Shown here: positions 50,995 to 61,948 of the stretch, piece by piece | Numbering within the stretch: position 1 is the stretch's first letter | Layout: each line of letters begins with the position of its first letter | Assembly (NCBI GenBank): GCA_902776665.1 | Contig: CACYQZ010000007.1 | Coordinates: forward strand, 17,711-81,710 | Direction of reading: 5' to 3' | Origin: an uncultured Prevotellaceae bacterium | GTDB lineage: Bacteria > Bacteroidota > Bacteroidia > Bacteroidales > Bacteroidaceae | DNA length: 64,000 nucleotides | The notes under the pieces: model-generated | Told to the model about the DNA's origin: nothing | The model's database searches: none | The model's input: the letters and a program-made list of their open reading frames with translations, nothing else | Position numbers and translations under genes: made by a program

Positions 50995-53242
50995 AGTTTT
51001 GAGGGTTGAAATATTTGTCGTAAAGTTCTTTTGCAATGGTCACGCAATCGCCCTCAGGCTCGGCTATGAACGAGGCGTAGGCGTAGGGTGCGTTTTCGGG
51101 CAGAAATTGGGCGACGGCATCGAGGTTCCCCGTGACAAATGGCCATTCGAAGTGGTCGAACCAGTCGATTTTCGCCTCGTTCCTCGCAAAAAACGCCTTC
51201 CATCGCGGATAATAATAGGACGCGAGCAGTCCGTTCCATTCGCGGTTGGCATAGTCGTGCAGACCGCCTTTTTCGCATTGTTCGCGGTCGCCCCACGTCG
51301 TGAGCAACATTCGTGCATTCCTTTCGTAGTGGGCTTTTTCGGCTTCGCTTCGACCCCAATTTCGTGCCATTTCCGTCCATCTGCCCAGTCGAAATTCGCG
51401 TCGCGTGCCGAGTAGTCGGTCTTGGTCGAGTATCAGTTCAAGAAAACGCATTTCCAACGCTTTTCGGTTGCAAAAATCGCCCATTTCATCGGAATTGTTT
51501 GCGTTTGAAATCGAGTCGAGAAGGGTTTTTCCGTAGTCGGCCAGCACTTGTCGCATCAGGTCGGTCAGATCGTAGCGGAAATTCTCGTTATTCTTCATTT
51601 TTTTTGCGACGGAAAGCATCTCGCCAACGGCCTTCCGAAGTTCGTTGAAGTTCCAATACCACGACGAATTCGCCCAACTGCTCACCGTGCCCGCCTTCAA
51701 CGACGGTCGCATCAGGAAAACGCTCTCGGTGGTGCCTTGTTGGCGGTCGTTCGGGCAGTTGTAAATGCCCTGCAACAGCCGACTCCAGACGCTTTCCAGC
51801 GTTTTTGAAGTTGTTTTGTTGGCTCCGTAGCGCATCTGCACATAGTCGCGAATCCACGTTTGCGGCGTGTAGTCGGTGTTCGTCCACGGCAGGGCGTAGA
51901 GCAGGTCGTACAACATTGCATTGTTTTCGATGCCTTCGGGTAGTGCTCCGATGCCGACGAGTGCGTTGTCCGAGGCATTGTCGCGAGCCTTGTAAAAACA
52001 GTCGATAAGACGATTGACGCGCCCGAAAATTCCGACATTTCCGCCGAAATTGCTCACCTGACCCCAAATCCAATCGTGATTTTGGCCGATTTCATCGGTG
52101 TGATGGCCGCTGCAAACGGTGTCGCCACTGCTGTCGCCGTGCAAATCGAGGATGATGAGCCGATTTTTCGGAACCGTGTGTGTGACGATGGTTGTGGGAT
52201 TTTCCTGCCAGTGTTGCGCCACCCAAATCGCCTCAGAATCGTGCTTCAGCAGGGCTTCGTACATCGCCCAAACCGACGCTTTCGCATCGCTCACGCCCTT
52301 CGGCACATAGCCCTCGTGAAAGGGGTCGATGGCATAGAAATGGGTCGTGGCAGCCTCGCCAAACACTTTTTTGATGGCGGTGTAATATTTTTCAGCAAAT
52401 TCTTTCAAAAGAGCCGTATTGTCGATGAAAAAAGGTCGTTGAAAACCGCACCAAATGCCGCCGTTGACGATGTCTGACGGCTTCCAATGCGCCACTTTTT
52501 CGTTGTCGGCGTGTTGCAGAAAATTCTTCGGAACCATCCCGACAAACCCAGGAATCACGGCTTTCATCTCGAACTCGCGAAGCCGTTGGAAAATCTTCCG
52601 ACCCAGTTCGGCACGCTGTTCGTACCAACTTTCGGGCAGCGGACCGCCCCACGCCGTCATATTGTTCATAAAAAACCAGCCGAAATAGGCCGAACCCGTC
52701 ACAAATTCGTTGACTTGGTCGAGGTTTCCATAGCCGTAACCGCCCATCAGCACCTCTTTCCAGACACATTCCAATCCAGTGATGATGAGCGGCAGATTGA
52801 TGCCGTGCAGTGCCATCCAGTCGATTTCCTGCTGCCAGCGATTCCAGTCCCAAAACGCCATCGAATAGCTGTGAGTGCAGAAGTTCAGATAGTAGCGGTA
52901 ATCGACGCTCGAATGATGGGTTTCGGGCTCGACGACGGGCAGTTTTTGGGGCAATTTTCCGCTCGGGTTGTTCCACGAAATGTTGATGCCTGCGTAATGC
53001 TGCAAAAACCAGTTGATGCCTGTGGCGATGGCGACGTTGTCACTGCCTTCGACCGTGATTTTTCGGCCATCGGAAGAGATTTTGAAAGTCGATTTTTCGC
53101 TGTCAAACGTCGTTCTGCGGTACACGATTCGGTCGGCGTCCTGCGGTAGAATGCGTTGCAGAAGGCCGTCGATGGCTTGGGCGTTGGCAGCCGTGAAAAC
53201 CATCGTGAAAAGCGTTGTTAGAAGGACTTTTGGCAGTTTCAT
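50969..53242 (-). CDS. Alpha-N-acetylglucosaminidase, GH89 family
   Basis: 757 residues; signal peptide cut near ANAQA. It removes terminal alpha-GlcNAc, e.g. from heparan sulfate or gastric-mucin-type O-glycans. GH89 features: N-terminal alpha/beta domain, YRYYLNFCTHSYSMAFWDWN, WMALHGINLPL, TAWGGPLPESWYEQR, the acid/base Glu region FYAIDPFHEG and the nucleophile region LPEGIENNAMLYDLL. Inserted between sufD (10-bp gap) and sufS (26-bp overlap), an unexpected place for a periplasmic or surface glycosidase. Confidence 0.93.
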   Translation of the reverse strand: MKLPKVLLTTLFTMVFTAANAQAIDGLLQRILPQDADRIVYRRTTFDSEKSTFKISSDGRKITVEGSDNVAIATGINWFLQHYAGINISWNNPSGKLPQKLPVVEPETHHSSVDYRYYLNFCTHSYSMAFWDWNRWQQEIDWMALHGINLPLIITGLECVWKEVLMGGYGYGNLDQVNEFVTGSAYFGWFFMNNMTAWGGPLPESWYEQRAELGRKIFQRLREFEMKAVIPGFVGMVPKNFLQHADNEKVAHWKPSDIVNGGIWCGFQRPFFIDNTALLKEFAEKYYTAIKKVFGEAATTHFYAIDPFHEGYVPKGVSDAKASVWAMYEALLKHDSEAIWVAQHWQENPTTIVTHTVPKNRLIILDLHGDSSGDTVCSGHHTDEIGQNHDWIWGQVSNFGGNVGIFGRVNRLIDCFYKARDNASDNALVGIGALPEGIENNAMLYDLLYALPWTNTDYTPQTWIRDYVQMRYGANKTTSKTLESVWSRLLQGIYNCPNDRQQGTTESVFLMRPSLKAGTVSSWANSSWYWNFNELRKAVGEMLSVAKKMKNNENFRYDLTDLMRQVLADYGKTLLDSISNANNSDEMGDFCNRKALEMRFLELILDQDRLLGTRREFRLGRWTEMARNWGRSEAEKAHYERNARMLLTTWGDREQCEKGGLHDYANREWNGLLASYYYPRWKAFFARNEAKIDWFDHFEWPFVTGNLDAVAQFLPENAPYAYASFIAEPEGDCVTIAKELYDKYFNPQNYVQSCNHP

Positions 53243-53251
53243 CTTGAAAAA

Positions 53252-54598
53252 TTATTGACACAATTTGCAGCCCACGCACTTCGATAGTTCGCCGCGGAAG
53301 CGCTTTTCGACGAGGTAGTGCAGGCGGTCGCGCAACGGAACGAGTTCGATTTGGTCGATGACCTCGTTGATGAACGCGATTTCGAGCAGCAATCGGGCTT
53401 GTTCGAGGCTGATGCCGCGCTGTTGCATATAAAATACGGCGGCATCGTTGAGTTGGCCGACGGTAGAGCCGTGCGCACATTTCACGTCGTCGGCGTAGAT
53501 TTCGAGCATCGGCTGGGTGAACATTCGGGCTTCGCGCGTGGCACAAAGATTTTGGTTGCGCATCTGCGACTCGGTCTTCTGCGCGCCGTGTTTCACGAGC
53601 ACACGACCCGCGAAAGCACCCACAGACTGGTCGTCGAGCACGTATTTGTAGAGTTCAATGCTCTTACATTCCGCCACGTGATGGGCAATCAGCGTGTTGT
53701 TATCGACGTGCTGCTGTTTGTCGGCAATCACGCAGCCGTAGAGTCCGCACTCGGCACCTTCGCCGAGCAGCGACACATCGGTTTGGTTGCGCGTCGTGCC
53801 GTTGTGCAGCGTGATGACGTTGTGCTTGACAGTGCTGTTTTTCTGTTGTTCGATATAGACGTTGCTCACGCGGGCGTTTTTGTAGTGGGTTTCCTCCAGA
53901 CAATAGAGTTCGAGGCTCGCGTCGTCGCCCACAAAGGCTTCCACGACTTGCGTCGTCAGAAAATCGCGGTCGTCGGCAGCGTGGTCGCAGAATAACAGGC
54001 GGATTTGCGCCTCATTCTCCACTATCACCAACACGCGGCGGTTGAGCATTAGAGGCACCTCTGACCTTAAAATATTGATGACCTGCACCGTCTTTTCAAC
54101 CTTCACACCCTTCGGCACATAGACCACCAGACCGTCTTGCGCCAGCATCGTGTTGAGTGCCGTGATTCCGTCGTTTTTGGCGATTTTTCCGTAATATTTG
54201 CTGACGATTTCGGGGTGTTCGTCGGAAAATTTCCTCAACGAATAGACGACAACACCCTCGGGCAGCAGACTTTTCGGTTTTTCCTCGTCGTAGAACATAT
54301 CGTTCACCACGAAATAAAGACTTGTCGAAAGGTTTGGCACGTCGCAGCGGAACGCCTCGTAAGGATCGACGGGAATGCGCAACCGCTTGAGGTTTAGGCC
54401 GTAGTCGGGTGCGAAAATCTTCGGAATGTCGGTGTAGCGGTAGCGTTCCACCTTTTTCGTGGGCAGTCCGAGGCGTTGGAAATCCTCGAAAGCCGCTTCT
54501 CGCACCGCGTTCATCGCCTCAGCGCTGTTCTCGCAAATCAAGTCGCGCTGTTCACGATATAGGTCGATATATTGTTCCTCGCTCTTCTTCATTTTCAA
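53252..54598 (-). CDS. sufD: Fe-S cluster assembly protein SufD
   Basis: 448 residues. Scaffold partner of SufB in the SufBC2D complex. Features: FAPDYGLNLKRL, VYVPKGVKVEKTVQVINIL (beta-helix start), CAHGSTVGQLNDAAVFYMQQRGISLEQARLLL, the conserved C-terminal block. Start 10 bp after the sufC stop. C-terminal CVGCKLCQ has three Cys, beyond the usual SufD end. Confidence 0.95.
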   Translation of the reverse strand: MKMKKSEEQYIDLYREQRDLICENSAEAMNAVREAAFEDFQRLGLPTKKVERYRYTDIPKIFAPDYGLNLKRLRIPVDPYEAFRCDVPNLSTSLYFVVNDMFYDEEKPKSLLPEGVVVYSLRKFSDEHPEIVSKYYGKIAKNDGITALNTMLAQDGLVVYVPKGVKVEKTVQVINILRSEVPLMLNRRVLVIVENEAQIRLLFCDHAADDRDFLTTQVVEAFVGDDASLELYCLEETHYKNARVSNVYIEQQKNSTVKHNVITLHNGTTRNQTDVSLLGEGAECGLYGCVIADKQQHVDNNTLIAHHVAECKSIELYKYVLDDQSVGAFAGRVLVKHGAQKTESQMRNQNLCATREARMFTQPMLEIYADDVKCAHGSTVGQLNDAAVFYMQQRGISLEQARLLLEIAFINEVIDQIELVPLRDRLHYLVEKRFRGELSKCVGCKLCQ

Positions 54599-54608
54599 TC
54601 GTCAATGT

Positions 54609-55352
54609 TCAATGGGCTTTAAGCCAGTCGTAACCGCGTTTCTGTATCTCCTGCGCCAGTTCCATTCCACCCGTTTTCACGATGCGACCGTCGTAGAGAA
54701 TGTGCACCACGTCGGGGCGAATCATATCGAGCAGACGGTCGTAGTGGGTGATGACGATGCGGCAGTTGTCCGCCGTGCGCAGTTTGTTCACACCCTCAGC
54801 CACGATTCTCATCGCATCGACATCGAGGCCCGAATCGGTCTCGTCGAGGATGGCGAGTTTCGGTTCGAGCATTGCCATCTGGAAAATCTCGTTGCGCTTC
54901 TTCTCGCCACCGCTGAACCCTTCGTTCACCGAGCGTCGCGTGAATTTCGAGTCGAGTTCCACGATTTGCCGCTTCTCGTTCATCAGTTTCACGAAATCAG
55001 CCGCCTTCAGTTCGGGCAAACCTTGGTATTTCCGCTTCTCGTTGATGGCCGTTTTCAGAAAATTCGTCATCGACACGCCCGGAATCTCCACGGGATACTG
55101 AAACGACAGGAAAATGCCCTCGTTGGCGCGTGCGTCGGGCGACAATTCAAATAGATTCTTCCCGTTGAACCACGCTTCGCCCTCGGTCACTTCGTAGAGC
55201 GGATTGCCCACAAGCACTGCCGAGAGCGTCGATTTGCCGCTTCCGTTGGGTCCCATCACAGCGTGGGTCTCGCCGGGCTTCATCACGAGGTTGATGCCTT
55301 TCAATATTTCCTTGTCGCCGATTCTGGCGTGTAAATTCTTGACTTCTAACAT
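54609..55352 (-). CDS. sufC: Fe-S assembly ATPase SufC
   Basis: 247 residues, ABC-type ATPase of SufBCD. Walker A MGPNGSGKSTLSAV, signature EGFSGGEKKRNEIFQ, Walker B PKLAILDETDSGLD, with the SufC-specific DETDSGLD. The stop codon region contains TTCAATG-type repeat units. Confidence 0.97.
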   Translation of the reverse strand: MLEVKNLHARIGDKEILKGINLVMKPGETHAVMGPNGSGKSTLSAVLVGNPLYEVTEGEAWFNGKNLFELSPDARANEGIFLSFQYPVEIPGVSMTNFLKTAINEKRKYQGLPELKAADFVKLMNEKRQIVELDSKFTRRSVNEGFSGGEKKRNEIFQMAMLEPKLAILDETDSGLDVDAMRIVAEGVNKLRTADNCRIVITHYDRLLDMIRPDVVHILYDGRIVKTGGMELAQEIQKRGYDWLKAH

Positions 55353-55373
55353 ATTTTTTTTCGATATAAATCG

Positions 55374-55811
55374 TTAATAATCAATGGTTTTCTTTCTTGG
55401 TTTCGATTTCGATTTCGGATTGCCGATGAGGATGTTTTCGACAATACCGCCAACGATGGTACCCAAAAAGACATCGTAAAACATAAAATCGCCAAAACTG
55501 TAATTGTTGTTGAGATATTCATAATCGCGATAGTCGTAGATGGAAGACGACCGGGGAACATAGAACGAACCGACCTGAAACACCTGCTGATGCGGCGATT
55601 TGAAATTGGGTTGCCGATAAAACATAATACTGCGCTCCTGCGTGTTGCCAAGCTGCGAAAACGACAGGCTTTTCAACGGCGCGATGGGCGTGAGCCGAAC
55701 CGAATGGATGACCGAGTCGCGCCACTGTTCGATGGCTGGTCGAGCATTGAAAAATTGCGCGTCAGCCTCGATGAAAGCGGTCAAAAATAGCAAAAGCAGC
55801 AGTTTTCTCAT
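55374..55811 (-). CDS. Small secreted protein of unknown function inside the suf operon
   Basis: 145 residues; signal peptide ending EADAQ. Tyr/Ser-rich middle (YDYRDYEYLNNNYSFGDFMF), a hydrophobic stretch (FLGTIVGGIVENILIG) that may form a membrane or pilotin-like helix, and a basic tail (NPKSKSKPRKKTIDY). Not recognised. It lies 18 bp after sufB and 21 bp before sufC, so it is co-transcribed with them, though a secreted product has no evident Fe-S role. Confidence 0.7.
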   Translation of the reverse strand: MRKLLLLLFLTAFIEADAQFFNARPAIEQWRDSVIHSVRLTPIAPLKSLSFSQLGNTQERSIMFYRQPNFKSPHQQVFQVGSFYVPRSSSIYDYRDYEYLNNNYSFGDFMFYDVFLGTIVGGIVENILIGNPKSKSKPRKKTIDY

Positions 55812-55829
55812 CGTTTTTTTGTTTTTATT

Positions 55830-57275
55830 TTATCCCACCGTGCCTTCAAGCGAAACTGACAGCAACTTCTGAGCCTCGACAGCGAACTCCATCGGCAGTT
55901 TTTGCAGCACTTCCTTTGCGTAGCCATTGACGATGAGGCCGACGGCCTGCTCGGTGGGAATGCCGCGCTGGTTGCAATACATCAGTTGGTCTTCCGAGAT
56001 TTTCGAGGTCGTCGCCTCGTGCTCGACGATGGCGGTGGGGTTGTGGATGTCCATATACGGGAACGTGTGCGCTCCGCAGTCGCTACCGAGCAACAGCGAG
56101 TCGCACGACGAGTAGTTGCGGGCATTTTCGGCATTGGCGGTGGCTCGAACCAGTCCGCGATACGAATTTTGGCTGTGTCCGGCGGAAATTCCTTTGGAAA
56201 TGATGGTCGAACGCGTGTTTTTGCCGATGTGAATCATTTTCGTGCCCGTGTCGGCCTCTTGATAGTTGTTGGTGACGGCGACGCTGTAGAACTCGGCCAC
56301 GCTGTTGTCGCCGCGAAGCACGCACGACGGATATTTCCACGTAATCGCCGAGCCCGTTTCGACTTGTGTCCACGAGAGTTTCGAGTTTTCGCCGCGCAAA
56401 TCGCCGCGCTTCGTCACGAGGTTCAACACGCCGCCCTTGCCGTTTTCGTCGCCCGGATACCAATTTTGCACGGTCGAATACTTCACTTCAGCGCGATCGT
56501 TCACGATGATTTCCACGATGGCGGCATGCAGTTGGTTTTCGTCGCGCATCGGGGCCGTGCAGCCTTCGAGATAACTCACATAACTGTCGTCCTCGGCGAC
56601 GATGAGCGTGCGCTCGAACTGTCCTGTGTTGCGGGCGTTGATGCGGAAATACGAACTGAGTTCCATCGGACAGCGCACGCCCTTCGGGATATAGACAAAC
56701 GAGCCGTCGGAAAACACCGCCGAATTGAGCGCGGCAAAGAAATTGTCGCGGTAGGGCACGACCGTTCCGAGGTGTTTCTGCACCAGTTCGGGGTGGTCTT
56801 TCACCGCGTCGCTGATCGAGCAGAAAATCACGCCCATTTCCGCGAGTTTCTCCTTGAACGTCGTCTTCACGCTGACCGAGTCCATAATGGCATCGACCGC
56901 CGTGTTGCCGCTCAGCGCGAGGCGTTCTTCGAGGGGGATTCCGAGCTTGTCAAACGTTTTTTCGAGTTCAGGGTCGATGGTGCCGTCGCCTTTCGGCTTC
57001 TGCGCCGTCGGGTCTGCATAATACGAAATCCCCTGATAATCAATCTCGGGCAAGGTCACGTGCGCCCAGTCGGGCTGCTTCATTGTCAGCCAGTGGCGAA
57101 ATGCCTTCAGACGAAACTCCAACAGCCATTCCGGCTCGTTTTTCTTCGCCGAAATCAGGCGCACAATGTCCTCGTTCAGACCTTTTTCGATGATTTCCGT
57201 CTGAACATCCGTCGTGAAACCGAATTCGTATTTCTGCTCGGCCACTTGCCGGACGAACTCGTTGCTATTCTTCAT
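55830..57275 (-). CDS. sufB: Fe-S cluster assembly protein SufB
   Basis: 481 residues, the conserved length. Core scaffold of SufBC2D. Motifs: [79 protein letters not shown]. It begins 6 bp after the infB stop, so sulfur assembly appears to be transcribed with rimP-nusA-infB. Confidence 0.97.
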   Translation of the reverse strand: MKNSNEFVRQVAEQKYEFGFTTDVQTEIIEKGLNEDIVRLISAKKNEPEWLLEFRLKAFRHWLTMKQPDWAHVTLPEIDYQGISYYADPTAQKPKGDGTIDPELEKTFDKLGIPLEERLALSGNTAVDAIMDSVSVKTTFKEKLAEMGVIFCSISDAVKDHPELVQKHLGTVVPYRDNFFAALNSAVFSDGSFVYIPKGVRCPMELSSYFRINARNTGQFERTLIVAEDDSYVSYLEGCTAPMRDENQLHAAIVEIIVNDRAEVKYSTVQNWYPGDENGKGGVLNLVTKRGDLRGENSKLSWTQVETGSAITWKYPSCVLRGDNSVAEFYSVAVTNNYQEADTGTKMIHIGKNTRSTIISKGISAGHSQNSYRGLVRATANAENARNYSSCDSLLLGSDCGAHTFPYMDIHNPTAIVEHEATTSKISEDQLMYCNQRGIPTEQAVGLIVNGYAKEVLQKLPMEFAVEAQKLLSVSLEGTVG

Positions 57276-57281
57276 AGAATG

Positions 57282-60110
57282 CTACAGCTTCTGTTCCACC
57301 TCAATCTCGGTGAAGGTTTCGATGATGTCGCCTTCCTGAATGTCGTTGAAATTGACAAGCGAGAGACCGCACTCCAAGCCCGTGGCAACTTCCTTGACAT
57401 CGTCCTTGTAGCGCTTGAGCGCATCGATGGGTGCGGTGTGGATGACGATACCGTCGCGCACGACGCGAGCCTTGTCCTTGTTGTGGACCTTGCCCTCGGT
57501 GACAAGTCCGCCAGCCACCGTGCCGACCTTCGAAATCTTGAAGACCTGCTTCACCTCAATCTGACCCGTAATCTGCTCCTTGATGACCTTGTCGAGCATT
57601 CCGACCATCGTGGCCTTGATGTCATCGATGGCATCGTAGATAATCGAGTAGGTGTTGATTTCCACGCCTTCGCGGTCGGCAGCCTTGCGAGCCTCTGCCG
57701 ACGGGCGCACTTGGAAGCCCACGATGATGGCATCGGAAGCCGAAGCGAGCATCACGTCGTTCTCGGAAATCTGGCCGACGGCCTTGTTGATGACGTTAAC
57801 CTGCACTTTCTCGGTCGAAAGTTTGATGAACGAGTCGCTGAGGGCCTCAATCGAACCGTCGGTATCGCCCTTGACGATGATGTTGAGTTCGTGGAACTCG
57901 CCGAGGGCGATGCGGTGGGAAATATCGTCGAGCGTGAACTTCTTCTGCGTGCGCAGACCTTGTTCGCGCTGCAATTGCAGTCGTTTGTTGGCGATGTCGC
58001 GGGCTTCCTGCTCGGTGTCGAGCACGTGGAAAGTGTCGCCGGCGGTCGGGGCACCGTTCAAACCGAGAATGATGCACGGTTCGGCGGGCTTGGCCTCGGT
58101 GATGCGCTGATTGCGCTCGTTGAACATCGCCTTGATGCGTCCGTAAGAGGTTCCTGCGATGACGTTGTCGCCGATTTTCAGTGTTCCGTTCGACACGAGC
58201 ACGGTGGAAACATAGCCGCGACCCTTGTCCAACGACGATTCGATGATGGAACCTGTCGCCTTGCGGTTCGGATTGGCTTTCAGTTCGAGCATTTCGGCCT
58301 CGAGCAGCACTTTTTCGAGCAATTCCTGTACGCCCATGCCTTTTTTCGCCGAAATTTCCTGCGACTGGTATTTTCCGCCCCATTCCTCGACGAGCAGGTT
58401 CATGTGCGAAAGGTCTTCGCGAATCTTGTCGGGATTGGCACCCGGTTTGTCGATTTTGTTGATGGCAAATACCATCGGCACATTGGCCGCCTGTGCGTGG
58501 GCGATGGCCTCCTTCGTGGTGGGCATCACCGAGTCGTCGGCGGCGATGATGATGATGGCGATGTCGGTCACCTGCGTACCACGGGCACGCATCGCCGTGA
58601 AGGCTTCGTGACCGGGCGTGTCGAGGAAGGTGATGCGACGACCGTCTTCGAGTTTCACGTTGTAGGCACCGATGTGCTGCGTGATACCACCGGCCTCGCC
58701 CGCAATGACGTTGGTCTTGCGGATGTAGTCGAGCAGCGAGGTCTTACCGTGATCGACGTGACCCATCACCGTCACAATTGGCGAGCGGCTGATGAGGTCT
58801 TCGGCCTTGTCTTCTTCCTCGCTGACGGCCTCCTGCACCTCGGCAGAGACGTATTCGGTCTTGAATCCGAACTCGTCGGCCACAAGGTTGATGGTTTCGG
58901 CGTCCATACGCTGGTTGATCGACATCATAATGCCGACCGACATCAGCGTTGAAATCACCTGCATCGGCGAGATGCTCATCATCGTGGCGAGTTCGCTGAC
59001 GGTCACAAACTCTGTCAGTTTCAGCACCTTCGACTGTGCCATTTCGGCGTTCTGCTCCTCGTGCAGGCGTTCTTGTACGGCTTCGCGCTTCTCCTTGCGG
59101 TATTTTGCGCCCTTCTTGTTCTGACCTTTCGATGTCAGTCGGGCGAGTGTCTCCTTCACCTGGCGAGCCACGTCTTCCTCGTTCACTTCGAGGGGACGCT
59201 GGTTGCGACCGCGGTTTTTCTTTTTCTTGCCGCTCTTCTTGCCACCCTGCTCGGCTGCGGGGCTTGCGGGCTGCACTTGGTTCTCCGCCGCATTGATATC
59301 GACGCGCTCCTTGCCGATGCGCACACGCTTTTTGCGCTCGCGCTGCTTCTCGCGCTCTTGGGCGGCCTTTTCTTCGCGTTCCTTGCGCTTCTCTTCCTTC
59401 GATTTTTTCTTCGGACGAGTGCTTTGGTTGAGCGAATCGAGGTCGATTTTACCTTGAATCTTCAACTGCGGCGTGTTTTGCAGTTTTTTGTCGCTCTTGA
59501 GTTGGAAAACGGTGGGTCCCGACTTCGTTTCAGCCTTCGTCTCGGCTGGTTTTTCGACGGGTTGCTCCACTTTCTTCTCCACTGGCTTCACGACGGGCTT
59601 TTCAGCGGTTTTTTCCTGCTTTTTCTCGACAGGTTTTTCCACCTTTTTCTCCACTAGCTTCTCCGCCTTCTTTTCAACCGCTTTCTCTGCTGGAACCTCC
59701 TTCACGACAGGCTTTTCGGACTGTTTTTCAACCGGTTTTTCCTTCGCGACGGGTTTTTCTTTCTCGGCAGGCTTTTCAGCCTTTTTGTCGAGGTCGCCGA
59801 GGTTGATTTTGCCCAATGGCTTGAATTCCTGCGCCGGTTTTTTGTTCGACGGCAGCAAGTCTTCGGCACGGCCTTTGGGTGCGGCTTTGCCGGCAGGTTC
59901 TTTCGTTTTCTTTGAAATGATGTCGGCCTTTGCGCGCACTTCCTTGTCTTGACGGAAAAACTCGACCAGAGCCTGGTATTGCTCATCGCTGAGTTTGAAA
60001 CTGGGCTCAGCCTTCACTTCGCCGAGTTCGGGTTTCTTTTCAAGATATTCGACGGCCGTTTGAAGTCCGACATTCAGTTCTCGTATTGCTTTATTTAATC
60101 TGACGCTCAT
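57282..60110 (-). CDS. infB: Translation initiation factor IF-2
   Basis: 942 residues. Delivers fMet-tRNA to the ribosome. The N-terminal ~330 residues are low-complexity: tandem Lys/Pro/Glu repeats ([20 protein letters not shown] and similar) and [15 protein letters not shown]. The IF2 N-domain-like helix comes after that. The GTPase begins ~residue 445 with [32 protein letters not shown] and AINKIDKP; C-terminal domains II-IV follow. The repeat-rich region is expected to vary in length between strains. Confidence 0.97.
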   Translation of the reverse strand: MSVRLNKAIRELNVGLQTAVEYLEKKPELGEVKAEPSFKLSDEQYQALVEFFRQDKEVRAKADIISKKTKEPAGKAAPKGRAEDLLPSNKKPAQEFKPLGKINLGDLDKKAEKPAEKEKPVAKEKPVEKQSEKPVVKEVPAEKAVEKKAEKLVEKKVEKPVEKKQEKTAEKPVVKPVEKKVEQPVEKPAETKAETKSGPTVFQLKSDKKLQNTPQLKIQGKIDLDSLNQSTRPKKKSKEEKRKEREEKAAQEREKQRERKKRVRIGKERVDINAAENQVQPASPAAEQGGKKSGKKKKNRGRNQRPLEVNEEDVARQVKETLARLTSKGQNKKGAKYRKEKREAVQERLHEEQNAEMAQSKVLKLTEFVTVSELATMMSISPMQVISTLMSVGIMMSINQRMDAETINLVADEFGFKTEYVSAEVQEAVSEEEDKAEDLISRSPIVTVMGHVDHGKTSLLDYIRKTNVIAGEAGGITQHIGAYNVKLEDGRRITFLDTPGHEAFTAMRARGTQVTDIAIIIIAADDSVMPTTKEAIAHAQAANVPMVFAINKIDKPGANPDKIREDLSHMNLLVEEWGGKYQSQEISAKKGMGVQELLEKVLLEAEMLELKANPNRKATGSIIESSLDKGRGYVSTVLVSNGTLKIGDNVIAGTSYGRIKAMFNERNQRITEAKPAEPCIILGLNGAPTAGDTFHVLDTEQEARDIANKRLQLQREQGLRTQKKFTLDDISHRIALGEFHELNIIVKGDTDGSIEALSDSFIKLSTEKVQVNVINKAVGQISENDVMLASASDAIIVGFQVRPSAEARKAADREGVEINTYSIIYDAIDDIKATMVGMLDKVIKEQITGQIEVKQVFKISKVGTVAGGLVTEGKVHNKDKARVVRDGIVIHTAPIDALKRYKDDVKEVATGLECGLSLVNFNDIQEGDIIETFTEIEVEQKL

Positions 60111-60168
60111 CTAATTTTATTTCAATTTACGGATGTACAATTTACAGATTGGCTATATTTTGATGGTT

Positions 60169-61431
60169 TTATTCTGTTTCAAACTCGGCTTTCAACACTT
60201 CGAGCACGTTATCGACGGTTTCTTCCTCGAGGTCGGCCTTTTCAATGAGCATTTCTCTGGGCGCATTGAGGACGGCCTTCGCCGTGTCGAGTCCGATGGC
60301 CTTGATGGCATCGATGATCCACTGGTCGATTTCGTCGGCGAATTCGTCGAGGTAGATGTCTTCGTTGGCCTCGTTTTCGTCAACAACGCGGAACACGTCG
60401 ATGGTGTATTCGGTCAGCATCGAGGCCAGTTTGATGTTCAGACCGTTGCGACCGATGGCGAGGCTCACTTCTTCGGGCTTGAGATAGACTTCGGCCTTGT
60501 GGTTCTCCTCGTCGAGGATGATGCTCGACACTTTCGCGGGGCTCAGGGCGCGCTGAATGAAGAGTTTGATGTTGGTCGTGTAGTTGATGACGTCGATGTT
60601 CTCGTTGTTCATCTCGCGCACGATGCCGTGGACGCGGCTACCCTTCACGCCGACGCAAGCTCCCACGGGGTCGATGCGGTCGTCGTAGCTCTCGACGGCG
60701 ATTTTGGCACGCTCACCCGGCATTCGGGCGATTTTCTTTACGGAAATCAGTCCGTCGTTGATTTCGGGCACTTCGGCTTCGAGCAGACGCTGCAGGAAGA
60801 CGGGGCTTGTGCGCGACAGGTAGATTTTCGGGTTGTTGTTTTCGTTGGTCACCTGATGGATGACGGCACGAATGGTTTCGCCCTTGCGATACTGGTCGTT
60901 GGGAATCTGCTCCTGCTTCTGAAGAATGAGTTCGTTGCCCTCGTCGTCGATGAGCAAAATTTCGCGCTTCCACATCTGATAAACCTCGCACGAAACGATT
61001 TGTCCGACGCGGTCTTTGTACTTGTTGTAGAGCGTGTCGTGTTCGAGTTCGAGAATCTTCGAAGCGAGCGTCTGACGCAGGTTCAGAATGGCGCGACGAC
61101 CGAATTTTGCGAAATCGACGGGTTCCGAAACTTCCTCGCCCTCTTCGTAGTCGGGCTCGATTTTTTGTGCTTCCGACAGAGCGATTTCCTTGTTCTGGTC
61201 CGACACTTCGCCGTCGGCCACGACGACGCGGTTGCGGTAGATTTCAAAGTCGCCCTTGTCGGGGTTCACGATGACGTCGAAGTTCTTGTCAGAGCCAAAA
61301 ATCTTCGCCAAAACGTTGCGGAAGCTTTCTTCCAGCACGCTTACTAAGGTTGTGCGATCGATGTTCTTCGTGTCCTTGAACTCTTTGAAGGTCTCGATCA
61401 TGCTGATGCTTTGTCCTTTTCTTGTTGCCAT
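60169..61431 (-). CDS. nusA: Transcription termination/antitermination factor NusA
   Basis: 420 residues. N-terminal RNAP-binding domain (~1-130), S1 domain (~135-205; VGQIVSCEVYQM), and two KH domains (~225-345; PVGACVGVKGSRVHGIVREM then IGRNGLNIKLASMLT). A short acidic tail follows, without the E. coli AR1/AR2 repeats. Between rimP (27 bp) and infB (58 bp), the standard bacterial order. Confidence 0.97.
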   Translation of the reverse strand: MATRKGQSISMIETFKEFKDTKNIDRTTLVSVLEESFRNVLAKIFGSDKNFDVIVNPDKGDFEIYRNRVVVADGEVSDQNKEIALSEAQKIEPDYEEGEEVSEPVDFAKFGRRAILNLRQTLASKILELEHDTLYNKYKDRVGQIVSCEVYQMWKREILLIDDEGNELILQKQEQIPNDQYRKGETIRAVIHQVTNENNNPKIYLSRTSPVFLQRLLEAEVPEINDGLISVKKIARMPGERAKIAVESYDDRIDPVGACVGVKGSRVHGIVREMNNENIDVINYTTNIKLFIQRALSPAKVSSIILDEENHKAEVYLKPEEVSLAIGRNGLNIKLASMLTEYTIDVFRVVDENEANEDIYLDEFADEIDQWIIDAIKAIGLDTAKAVLNAPREMLIEKADLEEETVDNVLEVLKAEFETE

Positions 61432-61458
61432 TATTTTGATTGTTTTAATTTTGATTCT

Positions 61459-61923
61459 TTAAATGTTGAAGTGGTATTTGCAGTATTTCACTTCGTTCAT
61501 GTCGAACGTGTGCTCCACTTCCTGCACGACGGGGCGCTTTTTGCCTTCGAGGCGCACTTTTTCCTGCGTGGCGACGGTGAATTTCGGTTCTTCGACCGCG
61601 CTGAGGATGCCATGCACCTTCTTGCCGTCGGCTGTGAGCACTTCCACCTCTTTTCCGACGTGGTTCACATACTGCTGAGCCACTTTGAAGGGCTGTCCGA
61701 GGCCTGCCGAACCCACTTCGAGTTCGTAGTCCTGCTCGTCGCGGCTCAGGTGTTCTTCGACGAACTTGCTGAGTTCCACGCAGTCGTCAATCCAGACGCC
61801 GTCAGCATGGTCGATTTCGACGACAATGCGGTCATCGTTACTTACTTCGACATCCACCAGAAAGTACTCCTTTCCGACGAGCCATTGCCCCACAATTTCT
61901 TTTACGACATTCTTGTCAATCAT
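61459..61923 (-). CDS. rimP: Ribosome maturation factor RimP
   Basis: 154 residues. Needed for 30S maturation. Shows the RimP two-domain pattern: VVEIDHADGVWIDDCVELSK, then YELEVGSAGLGQPFKVAQQY and the C-terminal SH3-like part (KKVHGILSAVEEPKFTV). First gene of rimP-nusA-infB, preceded by its own promoter and a leader hairpin. Confidence 0.93.
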   Translation of the reverse strand: MIDKNVVKEIVGQWLVGKEYFLVDVEVSNDDRIVVEIDHADGVWIDDCVELSKFVEEHLSRDEQDYELEVGSAGLGQPFKVAQQYVNHVGKEVEVLTADGKKVHGILSAVEEPKFTVATQEKVRLEGKKRPVVQEVEHTFDMNEVKYCKYHFNI

Positions 61924-61948
61924 ATTTCAATTTCCTTTGTTATAAACC

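Noticed and set aside
55902-58952. 1016-codon plus-strand frame spanning sufB and infB
   Set aside because: It crosses two clear minus-strand genes and has no family-like features.
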